Of a stretch of 64,000 nucleotides of DNA, positions 9,341 through 19,700 are shown piece by piece. The DNA is taken from NCBI RefSeq assembly GCF_044542075.1, contig NZ_JBITTU010000005.1:300181-364180 (forward strand). The letters are read 5' to 3'. A model generated the notes under the pieces. The model made no database searches. It had not been told where the DNA came from and saw nothing but the letters and a program-made list of their open reading frames with translations. Numbering within the stretch: position 1 is the first letter of the stretch; each line of letters begins with the position of its first letter. The position numbers were made by a program, and so were the translations under genes. Source of the stretch: Leeuwenhoekiella sp044542075. GTDB lineage: Bacteria > Bacteroidota > Bacteroidia > Flavobacteriales > Flavobacteriaceae.

Positions 9341-9411
9341 GCGCTAACGCTGAATTTGTATTAGAATATAATGATGAAAATTTCGAGCTAAATAGCTACA
9401 AATGAGGAAAG

Positions 9412-9460
9412 CTGTAATTACTGTTTAAAATTATATACTATCTTGTTGATATAATTACAG
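9412..9460. repeat. Inverted repeat upstream of the TPR gene
   Basis: Perfect 9-bp arms ctgtaatta (9412-9420) and taattacag (9452-9460) are separated by 31 bp in the leader region of the next gene. It may be a regulatory site or a leader structure, but nothing in the sequence decides this. Confidence 0.35.
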
Positions 9461-9507
9461 ATAATGATTAATCTGTGAGTTATTAGCCTGCTATTTAAAT
9501 TTTAAGG

Positions 9508-10479
9508 ATGAAAAAAACACTGCTATTTTTAACTGTTATGCTCGGGTTTTTTGCGGCGTTTGCTCAAGAAGAAGGCGGTTCTCAACAAGATATTCTTCTC
9601 AGCCAATTATCAAAAAATGCTTGTGAGTGTATAGATGCTATAAGTACTTACGATAAGCATAGGGCAGAGGTTGCTTTAGAAATCAATAAATGCCTTGACG
9701 AGTTAGCCGGTGCATACCAGATGGGTTCAAAATTTCAAAATATAAATCCTGATAAAGATGCGGTGGTAAGTGAAGATGGTAAACAAAAAATAGATATTGT
9801 CATAAATACAAATAATGAGTCTGACGAATACAAAGATTATTATTATACAGTAGAGCGTTATATGATGCAAAACTGTATGGCTTTAAAAGAAACCATCGCC
9901 AGTAATGACAAGCACAGTGATAAATCACTTTCTGAAAACCGTAAAGCGTATATGTATTATGTAGATGGCGTAGATGCTTCAGAAAATGAAGAGTTTGCTA
10001 AGGCTGCCGGGTATTTTGAAAAAGCAATCAAAGAAGATCCTGATTTTGCTTTTGCGTGGGACAATCTGGGATTGATGTATAGAAAACTTAACAAATTTGA
10101 TAAGGCGATCGCAGCTTATGAAAGTTCGTTGAAAGTAGATCCCTACGGTTTGATGCCCTTACAGAATATAGCCATTGTCTATCAATATAAAGAGGATTAT
10201 GCCAACGCCCTAAAATCGTATGAGCGTCTGGCACTAATAGATGCCAGTAATCCTGAGGTATTTTACGGCATAGGAACAATTTATGCGCTGAAACTAAATG
10301 AATATGAGAGAGGGCTTGAGGCCATGTGTAAGGCTTATAAACGCTATGTTGAACTTAAATCGCCCTACAGAGCAGATTCTGAAAAAGTGATGCGCGTTAT
10401 TTATGCTGAAATGAAAGAAGCAGGAAATGAAGCACAATTTAATCAGATCTTAGAAGCAAACGATATTAATACCGATTAG
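9508..10479 (+). CDS. Exported tetratricopeptide-repeat protein
   Basis: The 323-residue protein has a clear signal peptide (basic MKK, hydrophobic core, cleavage after FAAFAQ). The segment up to about residue 140 contains three conserved-looking cysteines (NACECIDA, NKCLDEL and NCMALKE). From about 150 to 285 there are three to four TPR motifs (EEFAKAAGYFEKAIKEDPDF, FDKAIAAYESSLKVDP, YANALKSYERLALIDASNP). TPRs are protein-protein scaffolds; the partner is unknown. It is probably periplasmic and monocistronic, lying 94 bp before the next gene. Confidence 0.85.
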   Translation: MKKTLLFLTVMLGFFAAFAQEEGGSQQDILLSQLSKNACECIDAISTYDKHRAEVALEINKCLDELAGAYQMGSKFQNINPDKDAVVSEDGKQKIDIVINTNNESDEYKDYYYTVERYMMQNCMALKETIASNDKHSDKSLSENRKAYMYYVDGVDASENEEFAKAAGYFEKAIKEDPDFAFAWDNLGLMYRKLNKFDKAIAAYESSLKVDPYGLMPLQNIAIVYQYKEDYANALKSYERLALIDASNPEVFYGIGTIYALKLNEYERGLEAMCKAYKRYVELKSPYRADSEKVMRVIYAEMKEAGNEAQFNQILEANDINTD

Positions 10480-10573
10480 AATTTGAATAGTCTTTGAAAA
10501 TTTAGATTTTTTAATCTGATAATACTTCGTGTTTTTAATTACAACTAAACCTAAGCTTCCTTAATTTTACTAG

Positions 10574-11623
10574 ATGATACTAATAATAGGTGCGGGTTTA
10601 AGTGGGTTGTTAATAGGATACCGTTTACAGCAAAAAGGAATTCCTTTTAAAATTTTAGAGGCCAGAGATCGCATAGGTGGTAGAATACGTACCGCCTTTG
10701 ATACGGCTGAGACGCCGGTAGAAATGGGTGCTACCTGGTTTGGCGATCAACATAAACATTTAAACGCTCTACTAAAGGAGCTTGGCCTTTCTTCTTTTGA
10801 ACAGTATATGACGGGTAAGGTGTTTTTTCAGCCATTCTCTACTTCTCCGGCACAATCTATACAAGTACCCAGCCAACCGCCCAGTTATCGTATTGCCGGC
10901 GGCACTTCGCATTTAATACAAACACTTTATAAAAAGTTAGATCAAAATTCGGTTTTGCTTAATCAGCCGGTGAACGAAATTCAGTTTCATTTTGATAAAG
11001 TAGTCGTTAAAGCACGTGAAGTTTTTGAAGCCGATAAAGTGGCTCTCGCGCTTCCGCCAAAATTGTGGTCTAAGCGTATTCAATTTTCACCGGCTTTACC
11101 CGATTTAATAGTACATACGGCACAACAAACACAAACCTGGATGGAAGATTCTATCAAAGTGGCACTAACTTTTAAGACACCATTCTGGAAAGAAAATAAG
11201 CTATCGGGAACCTTGTTTAGCAATACCGGACCTATAACTGAATTTTACGACCACTGCGATCACAAGCGTTCTAAATATGCGTTGTGTGGTTTTATGAATG
11301 CTTCTTATAAGTTGCTTGATAACGATGAACGCCAGATGCGGGTTATGAACCAGTTACAAAATGTTTTTGGCGAACCGGTAACCCGTTTTATTGAATATAA
11401 AGAATGCATCTGGAGCCGGGAAACGCATACCTATGAATCTTCTGAGAGTCCGCTTTTTCCTCATCAAAATAATGGGAATCCTGTTTTTCAGGATTCATTT
11501 TTTGAAGACAGATTACTGGTGTCGGGTTCAGAGACGGCAACTGAGTTTCCGGGATATATGGATGGTGCTGTATATGCAGCAAATGAAACCGCTCAAAAAT
11601 TAATAGATGGTGAAAACCCTTAA
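10574..11623 (+). CDS. FAD-dependent amine oxidase-family protein
   Basis: The 349-residue protein opens with the dinucleotide-binding motif IIGAGLSGLLIGYRL and the following ARDRIGGRIRT block, which together define the flavin monoamine oxidase/phytoene desaturase superfamily. The C-terminal FAD block appears as FPGYMDGAVYAANETAQKLI. At about 350 residues it is shorter than typical amine oxidases (430-500), so part of the substrate domain is reduced. No signal peptide is seen. The substrate is unknown. The next gene begins 13 bp downstream. Confidence 0.88.
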   Translation: MILIIGAGLSGLLIGYRLQQKGIPFKILEARDRIGGRIRTAFDTAETPVEMGATWFGDQHKHLNALLKELGLSSFEQYMTGKVFFQPFSTSPAQSIQVPSQPPSYRIAGGTSHLIQTLYKKLDQNSVLLNQPVNEIQFHFDKVVVKAREVFEADKVALALPPKLWSKRIQFSPALPDLIVHTAQQTQTWMEDSIKVALTFKTPFWKENKLSGTLFSNTGPITEFYDHCDHKRSKYALCGFMNASYKLLDNDERQMRVMNQLQNVFGEPVTRFIEYKECIWSRETHTYESSESPLFPHQNNGNPVFQDSFFEDRLLVSGSETATEFPGYMDGAVYAANETAQKLIDGENP

Positions 11624-11636
11624 AATAAATTAGCCT

Positions 11637-12290
11637 ATGCAACAAACCAATACTCCTCAGGAATCTGTAGAAAACCTGACAGACCGTGAACTATTTACTC
11701 GAATATGGGTGTTTCCGCGGGAAGTTTTCAAATTTATAGAAGCTAAAAAATACGACGAGCATGTTTATGTGTTGCTCATTTTAGCGGGTATTGTGCGCGG
11801 ATTTGACCGCGCTATCGAAAAAGATTTAGGAGATAATTTAAGTTTGGGAGCCGTATTGGGTTTTAGTATTGTAGGCGGTGCTCTACTGGGGTGGGTGTCG
11901 TATTATATTTATGCTTCGTTACTTAGTTATACCGGTAAATGGATAGGTGGTAGAGCAGATTCTAAAGGTATTCTACGGGTATTGGCCTACGGGTCGTTAC
12001 CTATGATTTTAACCCTTGTATTTTTAGTACCACAGGTAGGTATTTACGGAATAGCATTATTTCAGGCAGAGGGTGATATTACCGGCGGTGGAATGTTAGA
12101 AAATATTGCATTCTGGGGTTCGGTTTTATTAGAAACGGTTCTGGTAATTTGGTCTCTTGTTCTCATAATTATTGGTATTTCTGAAGTGCAACAAAGTTCA
12201 ATAGCCACGGCAATCTTAAATCTGCTATTGCCTATAGTTATTTTCATCTTACCCATTTTACTTATTGCAGGTCTTTTTTCAGTATTATAA
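11637..12290 (+). CDS. Yip1-family integral membrane protein
   Basis: This 217-residue protein has a soluble N-terminus with a W-x-F-P-R-E-V-F-x-F-I motif, typical of the bacterial YIP1 domain family, followed by about five hydrophobic helices (for example around residues 45-60, 75-100, 120-140, 160-185 and 190-215). The YGSLPMI motif between helices also fits. The molecular function of bacterial Yip1 proteins is not established. It is likely co-transcribed with the amine oxidase upstream and the lipoprotein downstream (8-bp gap). Confidence 0.82.
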   Translation: MQQTNTPQESVENLTDRELFTRIWVFPREVFKFIEAKKYDEHVYVLLILAGIVRGFDRAIEKDLGDNLSLGAVLGFSIVGGALLGWVSYYIYASLLSYTGKWIGGRADSKGILRVLAYGSLPMILTLVFLVPQVGIYGIALFQAEGDITGGGMLENIAFWGSVLLETVLVIWSLVLIIIGISEVQQSSIATAILNLLLPIVIFILPILLIAGLFSVL

Positions 12291-12298
12291 ACTAAAAT

Positions 12299-12949
12299 AT
12301 GTATAAACAGCTGGTAGTTTTAGTTGCTTTAGTGTTTTTAAGTTCTTGCGTTGTTAAGTTAAATGGTTTACAGGCGTATCAGGATTTAATTAATCGCGAA
12401 CCTATTACAGATTTTAAATCCTATCTACCGGAAGAAACACCGCTTTTAAAATCTAATACCGACTATAAATTCAGTTTAAATGTAGAAGATCCTGTACTTA
12501 TTTATAAAGCCGATTCGTTGATTCGATCAAATTTTATAATGCTTCAGTTTGCTCCGAAACCAGATAGCATTTATACTATTTCGGTATATAGTCTATGTGA
12601 TTGTTTAGGTATTAAAAAACAGTTATTTGTACCTCAAATGCAGCTAACAGACATTGAGGGTAATAGTTTTAAGGCGAACCTGGTGGCGCAGAAAATAGAT
12701 TATCCTAAAAAAAGTAAGGCAAAGGCACTTTCATTTATGCGAGAATATGTTTTGGTAGCATCATTAAAAGATACATTACGTATTCAGATCTATGCAGACA
12801 ACTCGAGACCTGGTCAGGAAGTAGATAATTTTTCAGTTAATACACTGGCTGGTTTGTTTCCCCTTGCAATACCCTTCTCTCTAAAATCAACTACTGTAGG
12901 AGATTTTGTCATTCGCGTTTCGGCAGCGCCTAAACTTAGCGCATTGTAA
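12299..12949 (+). CDS. Lipoprotein of unknown function
   Basis: I do not recognise this 216-residue protein. It has a short signal peptide with lipobox LSSC (Cys17) and then a mostly beta-rich sequence with alternating polar and hydrophobic residues. A CDCLG motif lies near residue 100, and the C-terminus is hydrophobic (AGLFPLAIPFSLKSTTVGDF). It lies 8 bp after the Yip1-family gene, so the products may work together at the envelope. Confidence 0.75.
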   Translation: MYKQLVVLVALVFLSSCVVKLNGLQAYQDLINREPITDFKSYLPEETPLLKSNTDYKFSLNVEDPVLIYKADSLIRSNFIMLQFAPKPDSIYTISVYSLCDCLGIKKQLFVPQMQLTDIEGNSFKANLVAQKIDYPKKSKAKALSFMREYVLVASLKDTLRIQIYADNSRPGQEVDNFSVNTLAGLFPLAIPFSLKSTTVGDFVIRVSAAPKLSAL

Positions 12950-13015
12950 GGTATATGCTGTTTTAACGACTATTTTATGGTAACCCCTATAAATTATAAC
13001 ATGACACCAAATACA

Positions 13016-13723
13016 ATGAAAGTCGAAATATGGAGTGATATCATGTGTCCGTTTTGCTATATAGGCAAGCGTAATTTTGATAAAGCTTTAGAGCAGTTTT
13101 CACATCGTGACCGCATAGAAGTTATATGGAAGAGTTTTTCATTAGCACCAGATCTTAAAACAGATGCTTCGATACACAGCAAACAGTATTTACAAGATCG
13201 CAAGGGTATGAATTCAGAGCAGGCACAAAATGCGATAGATCACGTAACCGATTATGCTAAGGCAACCGGTCTTGATTTTGATTATGATAAGGTAATTGTC
13301 GCAAATACACATAAAGGGCACCAATTGATACATCTGGCTGGTCAGCAAGGTCTGCAGGATGCTATGAAAGAACGCTTGTTGAAAGCGTATTTTATAGACG
13401 GTTTAAATGTAGATGATACAAATGTACTTGTACAGTTGGGTGTAGAAGTAGGCCTTACTGAAGAAGCGATACATACCGAATTGAGAGAAGAGAACTTTGC
13501 TGCTTTTATAGAGCAGGACATAGCAGAAGCACAGCAACTGGGAGTAAGCGGTGTTCCGTTTTTTGTTTTTGACCGAAAATATGCGGTTTCAGGAGCACAA
13601 CCCGAAGAGCAATTTTCTGAAGTTATTGATAAAGCATACAGCGAGTGGCACGCTAAACACAATTCGCTAGAATTTGAAGTGATGCAAGGGCAGAGCTGCG
13701 ATGCAGATGGAAATTGTGATTAA
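13016..13723 (+). CDS. DsbA-family (FrnE-like) thiol oxidoreductase
   Basis: From the ATG at 13016 the 235-residue protein begins MKVEIWSDIMCPFCYIGKRNF, the canonical start of FrnE-type DsbA proteins with the CPFC active site. The longer in-frame starts at 12977 and 13001 add only a non-conserved tail. The family's cis-Pro motif GVSGVPFFVFD lies near the C-terminus. There is no signal peptide, so it should act in the cytoplasm as a disulfide isomerase/oxidase. The tail ends in a CDADGNC motif, also common in this family. Confidence 0.92.
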   Translation: MKVEIWSDIMCPFCYIGKRNFDKALEQFSHRDRIEVIWKSFSLAPDLKTDASIHSKQYLQDRKGMNSEQAQNAIDHVTDYAKATGLDFDYDKVIVANTHKGHQLIHLAGQQGLQDAMKERLLKAYFIDGLNVDDTNVLVQLGVEVGLTEEAIHTELREENFAAFIEQDIAEAQQLGVSGVPFFVFDRKYAVSGAQPEEQFSEVIDKAYSEWHAKHNSLEFEVMQGQSCDADGNCD

Positions 13724-13753
13724 GAAAAATAGAACTAGTACATTATTGATGAG

Positions 13754-13784
13754 CGCTTTCAGAATCCTGAAAGCGTTTTTTTTT
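13754..13784 (+). terminator. Rho-independent terminator after the DsbA-family gene
   Basis: A perfect 9-bp stem (cgctttcag with ctgaaagcg), a 4-base loop and an uninterrupted run of nine T make a textbook terminator. Confidence 0.9.
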
Positions 13785-13880
13785 AGTACACGGTAAATTT
13801 TAGACGATTTGTTCTAGTTTCTCTCAGAGTAAGTTCGTTTTAAAAGCCTTATTTTGTTATCACTCATACTCTATTTAAAA

Positions 13881-14666
13881 ATGCACAACAGTTTTAAGAT
13901 TGTAAATAGACTGCTCGTAGTTTTAACCGTACTTGGTATAAGTATGCTTTTGATTACTTGTAAACAAAAATCTGAAACCGTTTTAAGTATCGCAACTGCG
14001 GCAAATATGCAGTTTGCAATTCACGAATTAGCAGCAGACTTTACGGCCAAAACAGGTGTAAAATGCCAGATTGTAATAAGTTCATCAGGTAAACTTACCG
14101 CTCAGATTCAAGAAGGCGCACCCTATGATATATTTGTAGCGGCAGATATGAATTATCCACAGGCGGTTTATAATGCCGGGATGGCGGTAAACCCTCCTAA
14201 GATATATGCATACGGTAAACTGGTTTTATGGTCTTATTCAAACGAGTCATTGCCTATTTTACGTATGCTTACCAGTGCCTCTATACAGCATATAGCACTC
14301 GCAAACCCTAAGACTGCACCCTATGGCAGTGCGGCAATTTCAGTATTAAAAAGTCAGCATTTATACGATTCTATCTCCCATAAGTTGGTTTATGGCGAAA
14401 GCATAGCTCAGACGAATCAATTTATAACTTCCGGCGCAGCCGAGATAGGCTTTACAGCATTAGCAGTAGTAAAATCTCCTGCACTTAAAAACAAAGGAAA
14501 CTGGGCCGTTATCGATGAAAAACTTTACGATCCCATAGCTCAGGGCGTGGTGGTGCTTAATCGGGAAGGCGCAAACTTAAATGCGGCAGCGGTTTTTTAT
14601 GATTATCTTTTTTCGCCTGAAGCGCAGAAAATACTTTCAGATTTTGGATATTCGGGAAATGAATAA
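13881..14666 (+). CDS. modA: Molybdate ABC transporter substrate-binding lipoprotein
   Basis: The product is 261 residues from the ATG at 13881; an upstream TTG in the same frame gives a non-conserved extension. A lipobox LLITC anchors it to the membrane. The binding-protein core shows VLSIATAANMQFAIHELAADF, VISSSGKLTAQIQEGAPYDIFVAADM and the typical AQPKTAPYG-like ANPKTAPYGSAA block. ModA delivers molybdate or tungstate to the ModBC permease. The molbindin gene overlaps it by 8 bp, and modB and modC follow with overlaps of 4 bp each, so the four genes form one operon. Confidence 0.95.
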   Translation: MHNSFKIVNRLLVVLTVLGISMLLITCKQKSETVLSIATAANMQFAIHELAADFTAKTGVKCQIVISSSGKLTAQIQEGAPYDIFVAADMNYPQAVYNAGMAVNPPKIYAYGKLVLWSYSNESLPILRMLTSASIQHIALANPKTAPYGSAAISVLKSQHLYDSISHKLVYGESIAQTNQFITSGAAEIGFTALAVVKSPALKNKGNWAVIDEKLYDPIAQGVVVLNREGANLNAAAVFYDYLFSPEAQKILSDFGYSGNE

Positions 14667-15063
14667 ACTACACGGTCATATACACGCTCTGGAAGTAAGT
14701 AGCAATTTAACGATAGTTGAGGTTGCTGTGACTTTTGAATTATTTCTCAAAGCAATCGTGATTGATACCCCGCAAACTGCAGACTATTTACAAAAAGGAC
14801 ATAAAGTATCGCTTGTCTTTAAAGAAACTGAAGTAATTATAGGAATAGGTGAGCAATCTAATGTGAGTTTGCAAAATCAACTACCTGCGACCATTTTAGG
14901 TATTGAAAAAGGAAAATTATTAAGTAAAATCAAACTCAATACTACTGCCGGTGCTCTTACTTCAATCATAAGTACAGCAGCAGTTATGAAGCTAAATCTT
15001 GCGGTCTCAAGTGAGGTTGTAGCAATGGTTAAGTTAAACGAAGTTATGCTAGGTAGATTATGA
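14659..15063 (+). CDS. Molybdenum-pterin-binding (TOBE/Mop) protein, molbindin-like
   Basis: The 134-residue product from the ATG at 14659 overlaps modA by 8 bp. It contains two Mop-like TOBE units: MNKLHGHIHALEVSSNLTIVEV and, after a linker, NQLPATILGIEKGKLLSKIKL followed by LTSIISTAAVMKLNLAVSSEV. Such proteins bind molybdate and buffer or sense it in the cytoplasm. Its place between the binding protein and permease genes supports this. A longer frame from 14581 lies inside modA and is not a credible start. Confidence 0.85.
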   Translation: MNKLHGHIHALEVSSNLTIVEVAVTFELFLKAIVIDTPQTADYLQKGHKVSLVFKETEVIIGIGEQSNVSLQNQLPATILGIEKGKLLSKIKLNTTAGALTSIISTAAVMKLNLAVSSEVVAMVKLNEVMLGRL

Positions 15064-15731
15064 ATTGGGAACCTCTATTGCTCACATTTAAACTTGCTCT
15101 GGTGGTTACTTTAATTTTATTAATCATCGCAACTCCCATTGCATACTGGCTTAGCAACTCTAAATCCCGTTTAAAACCGGTTGTAGAAACCTTAGTAAGT
15201 ATGCCTCTGGTTTTACCGCCCACCGTTTTAGGATTCTATTTTTTAATGGCATTTAGTCCTAATAACGGGGTGGGAAGTTGGTTAAATTCTGTTTTGGGTA
15301 TAAAACTGGTTTTCTCATTTACAGGATTAGTAATTGCTTCAGTAATTTACAGTTTACCGTTTATGGTGCATCCTATACAATCTGGTTTGAGTTCAATCTC
15401 CAGGTCCATTACAGAAGCTTCTTACGTGATGGGAAAATCAAAATGGGAAACCTTATTTAAAATTCAGTTACCTCAAATTAAACCGTCAATACTAACCGGT
15501 ATAGTATTGTCATTTGCGCATACGGTAGGAGAGTTTGGTGTGGTTTTGATGATAGGTGGAAACATTCCCGGTAAAACAAAAGTAGCATCTATAGCAATTT
15601 ACGATGAGGTGGAAGCACTTAATTATGACGCGGCTAATTTTTACTCGTTGGTACTTTTTGCAATCACTTTTTGCATACTGCTTCTGGTTTATCTCGTAAA
15701 TGGAAACTACTTTAAAAGCTTCTTCAAATGA
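15060..15731 (+). CDS. modB: Molybdate ABC transporter permease
   Basis: This 223-residue membrane protein has about five transmembrane helices and the ABC permease EAA loop (EASYVMGKSKWETLFKIQLP) plus the ModB block SMPLVLPPTVLGFYFLM. It forms the molybdate channel. The start overlaps the molbindin stop by 4 bp (ATGA), and its own stop overlaps modC in the same way, indicating translational coupling. Confidence 0.95.
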   Translation: MNWEPLLLTFKLALVVTLILLIIATPIAYWLSNSKSRLKPVVETLVSMPLVLPPTVLGFYFLMAFSPNNGVGSWLNSVLGIKLVFSFTGLVIASVIYSLPFMVHPIQSGLSSISRSITEASYVMGKSKWETLFKIQLPQIKPSILTGIVLSFAHTVGEFGVVLMIGGNIPGKTKVASIAIYDEVEALNYDAANFYSLVLFAITFCILLLVYLVNGNYFKSFFK

Positions 15732-16606
15732 TAAAACTTGATCTCAGCAAAACGTTACAGGCGGCGGAAGGGGAGATGACATTACGTTTAAATCTACAAA
15801 TTGAAGCGGGCGAGTTTGTAAATCTTTATGGGCCTTCGGGTGTGGGCAAAACCTCGACCTTACGTATGATTAGCGGTTTAATGAAACCCGATTCAGGAAC
15901 TCTTAGTGTTCATGATGAGGTTTGGTTTGATGCCTCAAAACAGGTTAATCTTCAGCCTCAAAAACGAAAAGTAGGTTATGTCTTTCAGGATTATGCTTTG
16001 TTTCCGCATTTGACTGTTTTAGAAAATCTAAAGTTTGCTCAAGCTAAGGGAATTAAGAATAATTCAATCCCAGATCTTTTAGAGCTCATGGAATTAGGCC
16101 AGTTGCAAACGCGTAAACCCGATACATTAAGTGGTGGTCAAAAACAGCGCGTTGCGTTGGCACGGGCACTCGTTCAAAAACCTAAAATTCTATTGCTCGA
16201 TGAACCACTTGCAGCTTTAGATACTACCATTAGATACAAGCTGCAAGAGTATCTCAAACGCGTACATAACGAATTTAATTTAACCACGATACTTATCTCT
16301 CACGACATTAGCGAGATTGTAAAACTGGCAGATCGAGTAATTTGTTTAGAAAATGGTTTAATTACAAAACAAGGAACTCCCGAGCACGTATTTATAAATC
16401 AAAATCTAAGTGGGAAATTTAAATTCACCGGCGAAGTTTTAAAGATAGACACTGAAGAAATTATAAGTATTGCAACTGTACGCATACATACCGAAGTCGT
16501 TAGAGTGGTTATTCAACACGAGGAGGCAGAAGATTTAAAACCCGGAGATAAGGTGCTGGTTGTTTCTAAAGCGTTCAACCCTTTGCTTTATAAATTAGAA
16601 GTATAG
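15728..16606 (+). CDS. modC: Molybdate ABC transporter ATP-binding protein
   Basis: This 292-residue ATPase shows Walker A GPSGVGKTS, the Q-loop VFQDYALFPHLTV, signature LSGGQKQRVALARAL and Walker B ILLLDEPLAALD, then the switch His in LISHD. A C-terminal extension of about 60 residues resembles a short TOBE regulatory domain, slightly reduced compared with the E. coli protein (about 350 residues). It powers ModB. A convergent terminator follows. Confidence 0.95.
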   Translation: MIKLDLSKTLQAAEGEMTLRLNLQIEAGEFVNLYGPSGVGKTSTLRMISGLMKPDSGTLSVHDEVWFDASKQVNLQPQKRKVGYVFQDYALFPHLTVLENLKFAQAKGIKNNSIPDLLELMELGQLQTRKPDTLSGGQKQRVALARALVQKPKILLLDEPLAALDTTIRYKLQEYLKRVHNEFNLTTILISHDISEIVKLADRVICLENGLITKQGTPEHVFINQNLSGKFKFTGEVLKIDTEEIISIATVRIHTEVVRVVIQHEEAEDLKPGDKVLVVSKAFNPLLYKLEV

Positions 16607-16719
16607 TTTAGTATTCAACATTTTTGATTTTTAGAAAAACAAGTAGTTTGTTTCTATAGTATAAAGGGACTAGATGTATCATATTTACTTCGGTTTAAAA
16701 CCACAATGGTATAAAACAA

Positions 16720-16750
16720 AAAAATCCTGCTTCGTAAAAGCAGGATTTTT
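16720..16750. terminator. Bidirectional terminator between modC and the barrel-phosphoesterase gene
   Basis: An 11-bp stem aaaaatcctgc / gcaggattttt with a 9-base loop carries A-runs on one side and T-runs on the other. It can therefore stop transcripts from both converging genes. Confidence 0.85.
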
Positions 16751-16772
16751 AATTGATTTAAATTTTTATTTT

Positions 16773-19700
16773 TTAGAAGGCAAAACCTAATGTAAAAACT
16801 AAGCGGTTAGACTCATCACTCAGGTAATAGCCCACATTTGCGGTAAGCGCTTTAAAACCGTTAATGAATACAGAACCCCCGTAACTGTTGTGCCATTGGT
16901 CTGAATTATCATTTTCCGTCCATACACGACCATAATCAAAACCTGCAGAAACACCTATACGTAGCGGTATAAAGTTGGTTTTAATTTCAGAAAGTCCTAC
17001 ACGTAAATCGGTGCTTTGATAAAATGATGTTTGCCCATTAAAACGCTCATTTCTAAAACCTCTTAAACTTTGATTTCCTCCTAAAGTAGCCCCGTGATAA
17101 AACTCGTAGTTATCCCCAAAGTTCATATGTGCACCTACTTTTGTTGCTAAAACGGCCATTCCGCTAGGATGTAATGGAATGTCTACTGAGAAAGTTGGTT
17201 TTAAGTATGTAAATTCGTTATTATATTCATCAATATTAGACTTGTAACCTGCAACTAGATCAAACTGGTATCCCCTTCTAATAAAAGCTATTTCCCCTGC
17301 CTTATTTTTATATTGAAAGCTTGCCTCAGCACCGGCATAGGTTTGATTTTCAAATACATCATCTGTAGGATTCAAATTTACAGGAGGTATACTAATACCT
17401 GTAACACCGTTTATGTCGTACTCAACATTGAGGGACTCAATACCGGCACCTAAACTAATTGTTACATTATCCTTTCTGTATTTTAGAGATGGAAAAACAC
17501 TCCATTGTTTGATGCGTACCCGGTTAAAATCACGATCTACACTGTCATCGTTATAAGGGGTATCGTTTCCGGTACCAAAATAATTGATTGCATAATTAGG
17601 ACTTGTATAGCGTGCATCTAAGGCAAAATTCCAGTTATAAAATACATGAGCAAACTCGCCTTGGTAAATTAGCTCAAAACCGCTCGTTGCTGAGTAGAAT
17701 TGGGCAGTTAAAGATTGTTGCGTTTTGAAGGGATTGTTAGCTAAACCATAAGTTGTATAGGTATCTTTTACACCTATTTTGAAGCCGGCATCAGGATCAA
17801 AACCAACACTAGGGAACATCGTATTTGCATCAAGTTTACGAGACACATCATTGTAGTTATTTATAGCATAACTGTCTACTAACCATTTACTGGTAGCTTT
17901 GTTTGTAAATGTATTTTTCTTACTCTTGTAGTCATACACTTTTGCACGTTGAGTGTTTTCAAAATCGTAAATATCATTATTCTCACCACCTAAAATTTTA
18001 AGTGGAATATAATGATCACCAGTTCCTGTTATTTTAAAGGTATCTTCATCATCAAGACCATAGATCCAGATTTCTTTAGTAAGAGACTTATCATAGGTTC
18101 TCTCAAACACGATATCTTCTGATGTGGTTAATTTTATTGTCGTTTTCCCGTCTGGTTGACGTGTAATTAAGAAGTCATCTTTTTCACCGGTACCGGTAAT
18201 AATCTGGTGACTCATTAAATACTCGTAATAGCGTTTTGCGATAGATTCAAGATTATCGCGGCGACCCTTTAAACTACGTTTGATATTATCAATGCTTTCA
18301 TCCTGTGTTGCCTCGGGAAGCGTTGCAAAAGCTTTATCTATTGTTTCGTCAGTTAGATTTTCCTGAATAAATTGCACTTGTTTTTCCCAGTCTGCCCAGG
18401 TAATTTCCTTCAAAAAAGCCTGATCAAGTGGATAGGCATAACGACTCATCCATTTAACATTATCAACATCCTCGTCGTATTTTTCCATAGAGCGAAAATC
18501 AATCATCCCCATTTTTAGAATACTAAGTACGAGACCGTCGTACTTAGGAAACGCCTGGTCACGATCACGACGAATGGCTTTATAACTTTTCTTACCATCT
18601 TCTTTTTCATATTCCGCCCAACGCCATTGATCATAATGACGGTCATAATCACCTACCATAAAATCTATCAGTCGTATTTTAAGATAATTAGGTTCATCAA
18701 CCTGATTTTTCTTAGAATTGCGGGTTTCTTCTAACAAATCTTTAGTGCTTATAATGTCGTCTGCATTTCCAAAACGTGCAAAATCTTTGTTTTCATCACC
18801 TGCGTGAGCTTCAAACATATACAGTTTATCACCATAATCTTCATTGTAAATACCCAGTTGTTTCTGTTTGGGTAAATAATAAAGTTTTGGCTGCGCATTG
18901 TAAATATCTAAACTATCAAAAATAGGATTTAAAGCAAATGGCGCATAGGGTTGTGCAGTGGTATAAAAGTCCTGTACTATATCTTCTGCAATCGTATTCT
19001 GCATAAAATCTTCAACGTAGTGATCTTTAATTTTAGACTGAATAAAGCGTACTGCACTTTTACGAATTTCACGAGCCGTATATTCATGTTCTTCATCATC
19101 TATAAGGCGTAGTGAGCGTGATTGATTACCACCTCCTTCAGAAATTGCACGAAGATTTCCAGATAATTTTGATAAATCAAGTACAGGAACTTCAACCTCT
19201 CTACTGTATAAATCGCGATAGTGATTACCCCATAGTAAGCGGTGAAATCCACTCTTGTTAGTTTCTTCTTTTGTATAAATCGAAGTCTTAAATGTAGATC
19301 CTAAATTACTGATGTCTGGATATGTTACCTCCTCGGGCTGCGTCTGCTCAGAACGAATTACTTTTTCAAAGAGCTTTTTAGTCTCTGAACTTCCGGTCTC
19401 AAAAAATTCAACCTTTGTGCTGCGATTTTTATAAACTGTAAGTCTGGCAAAACCATTTGTTTTTGCTGCAAACTCATCGTCTTTTGTCTTACGTACCTTA
19501 TCGAGTTTTGAAGAAGCTGCACCACTTATAATTTGTGGTACATCATGATGAGTAAGGTATTGAAGATTTCTATCGCTTGCTGAAACAAAAATTACATTAG
19601 GAAACATACCTGCTAAGGTTTCTAATGTACCGCCTAGCTTTTCTCGCTCATTGCTGTGAAAATCCTCTTTGCTAGTACCACCAATACTCTCAATAAAACT

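Noticed and set aside
13342..13662. A 106-codon open frame antisense to the DsbA-family gene
   Set aside because: Composition is that of a reverse-frame shadow and the plus-strand gene is a clear family member.
13785..13880. Molybdenum-cofactor riboswitch upstream of modA
   Set aside because: The leader is short and AT-rich and no conserved stem arrangement could be recognised.
14581..14658. Longer N-terminus for the molbindin gene
   Set aside because: It lies entirely within modA, and the family sequence begins at the ATG at 14659.
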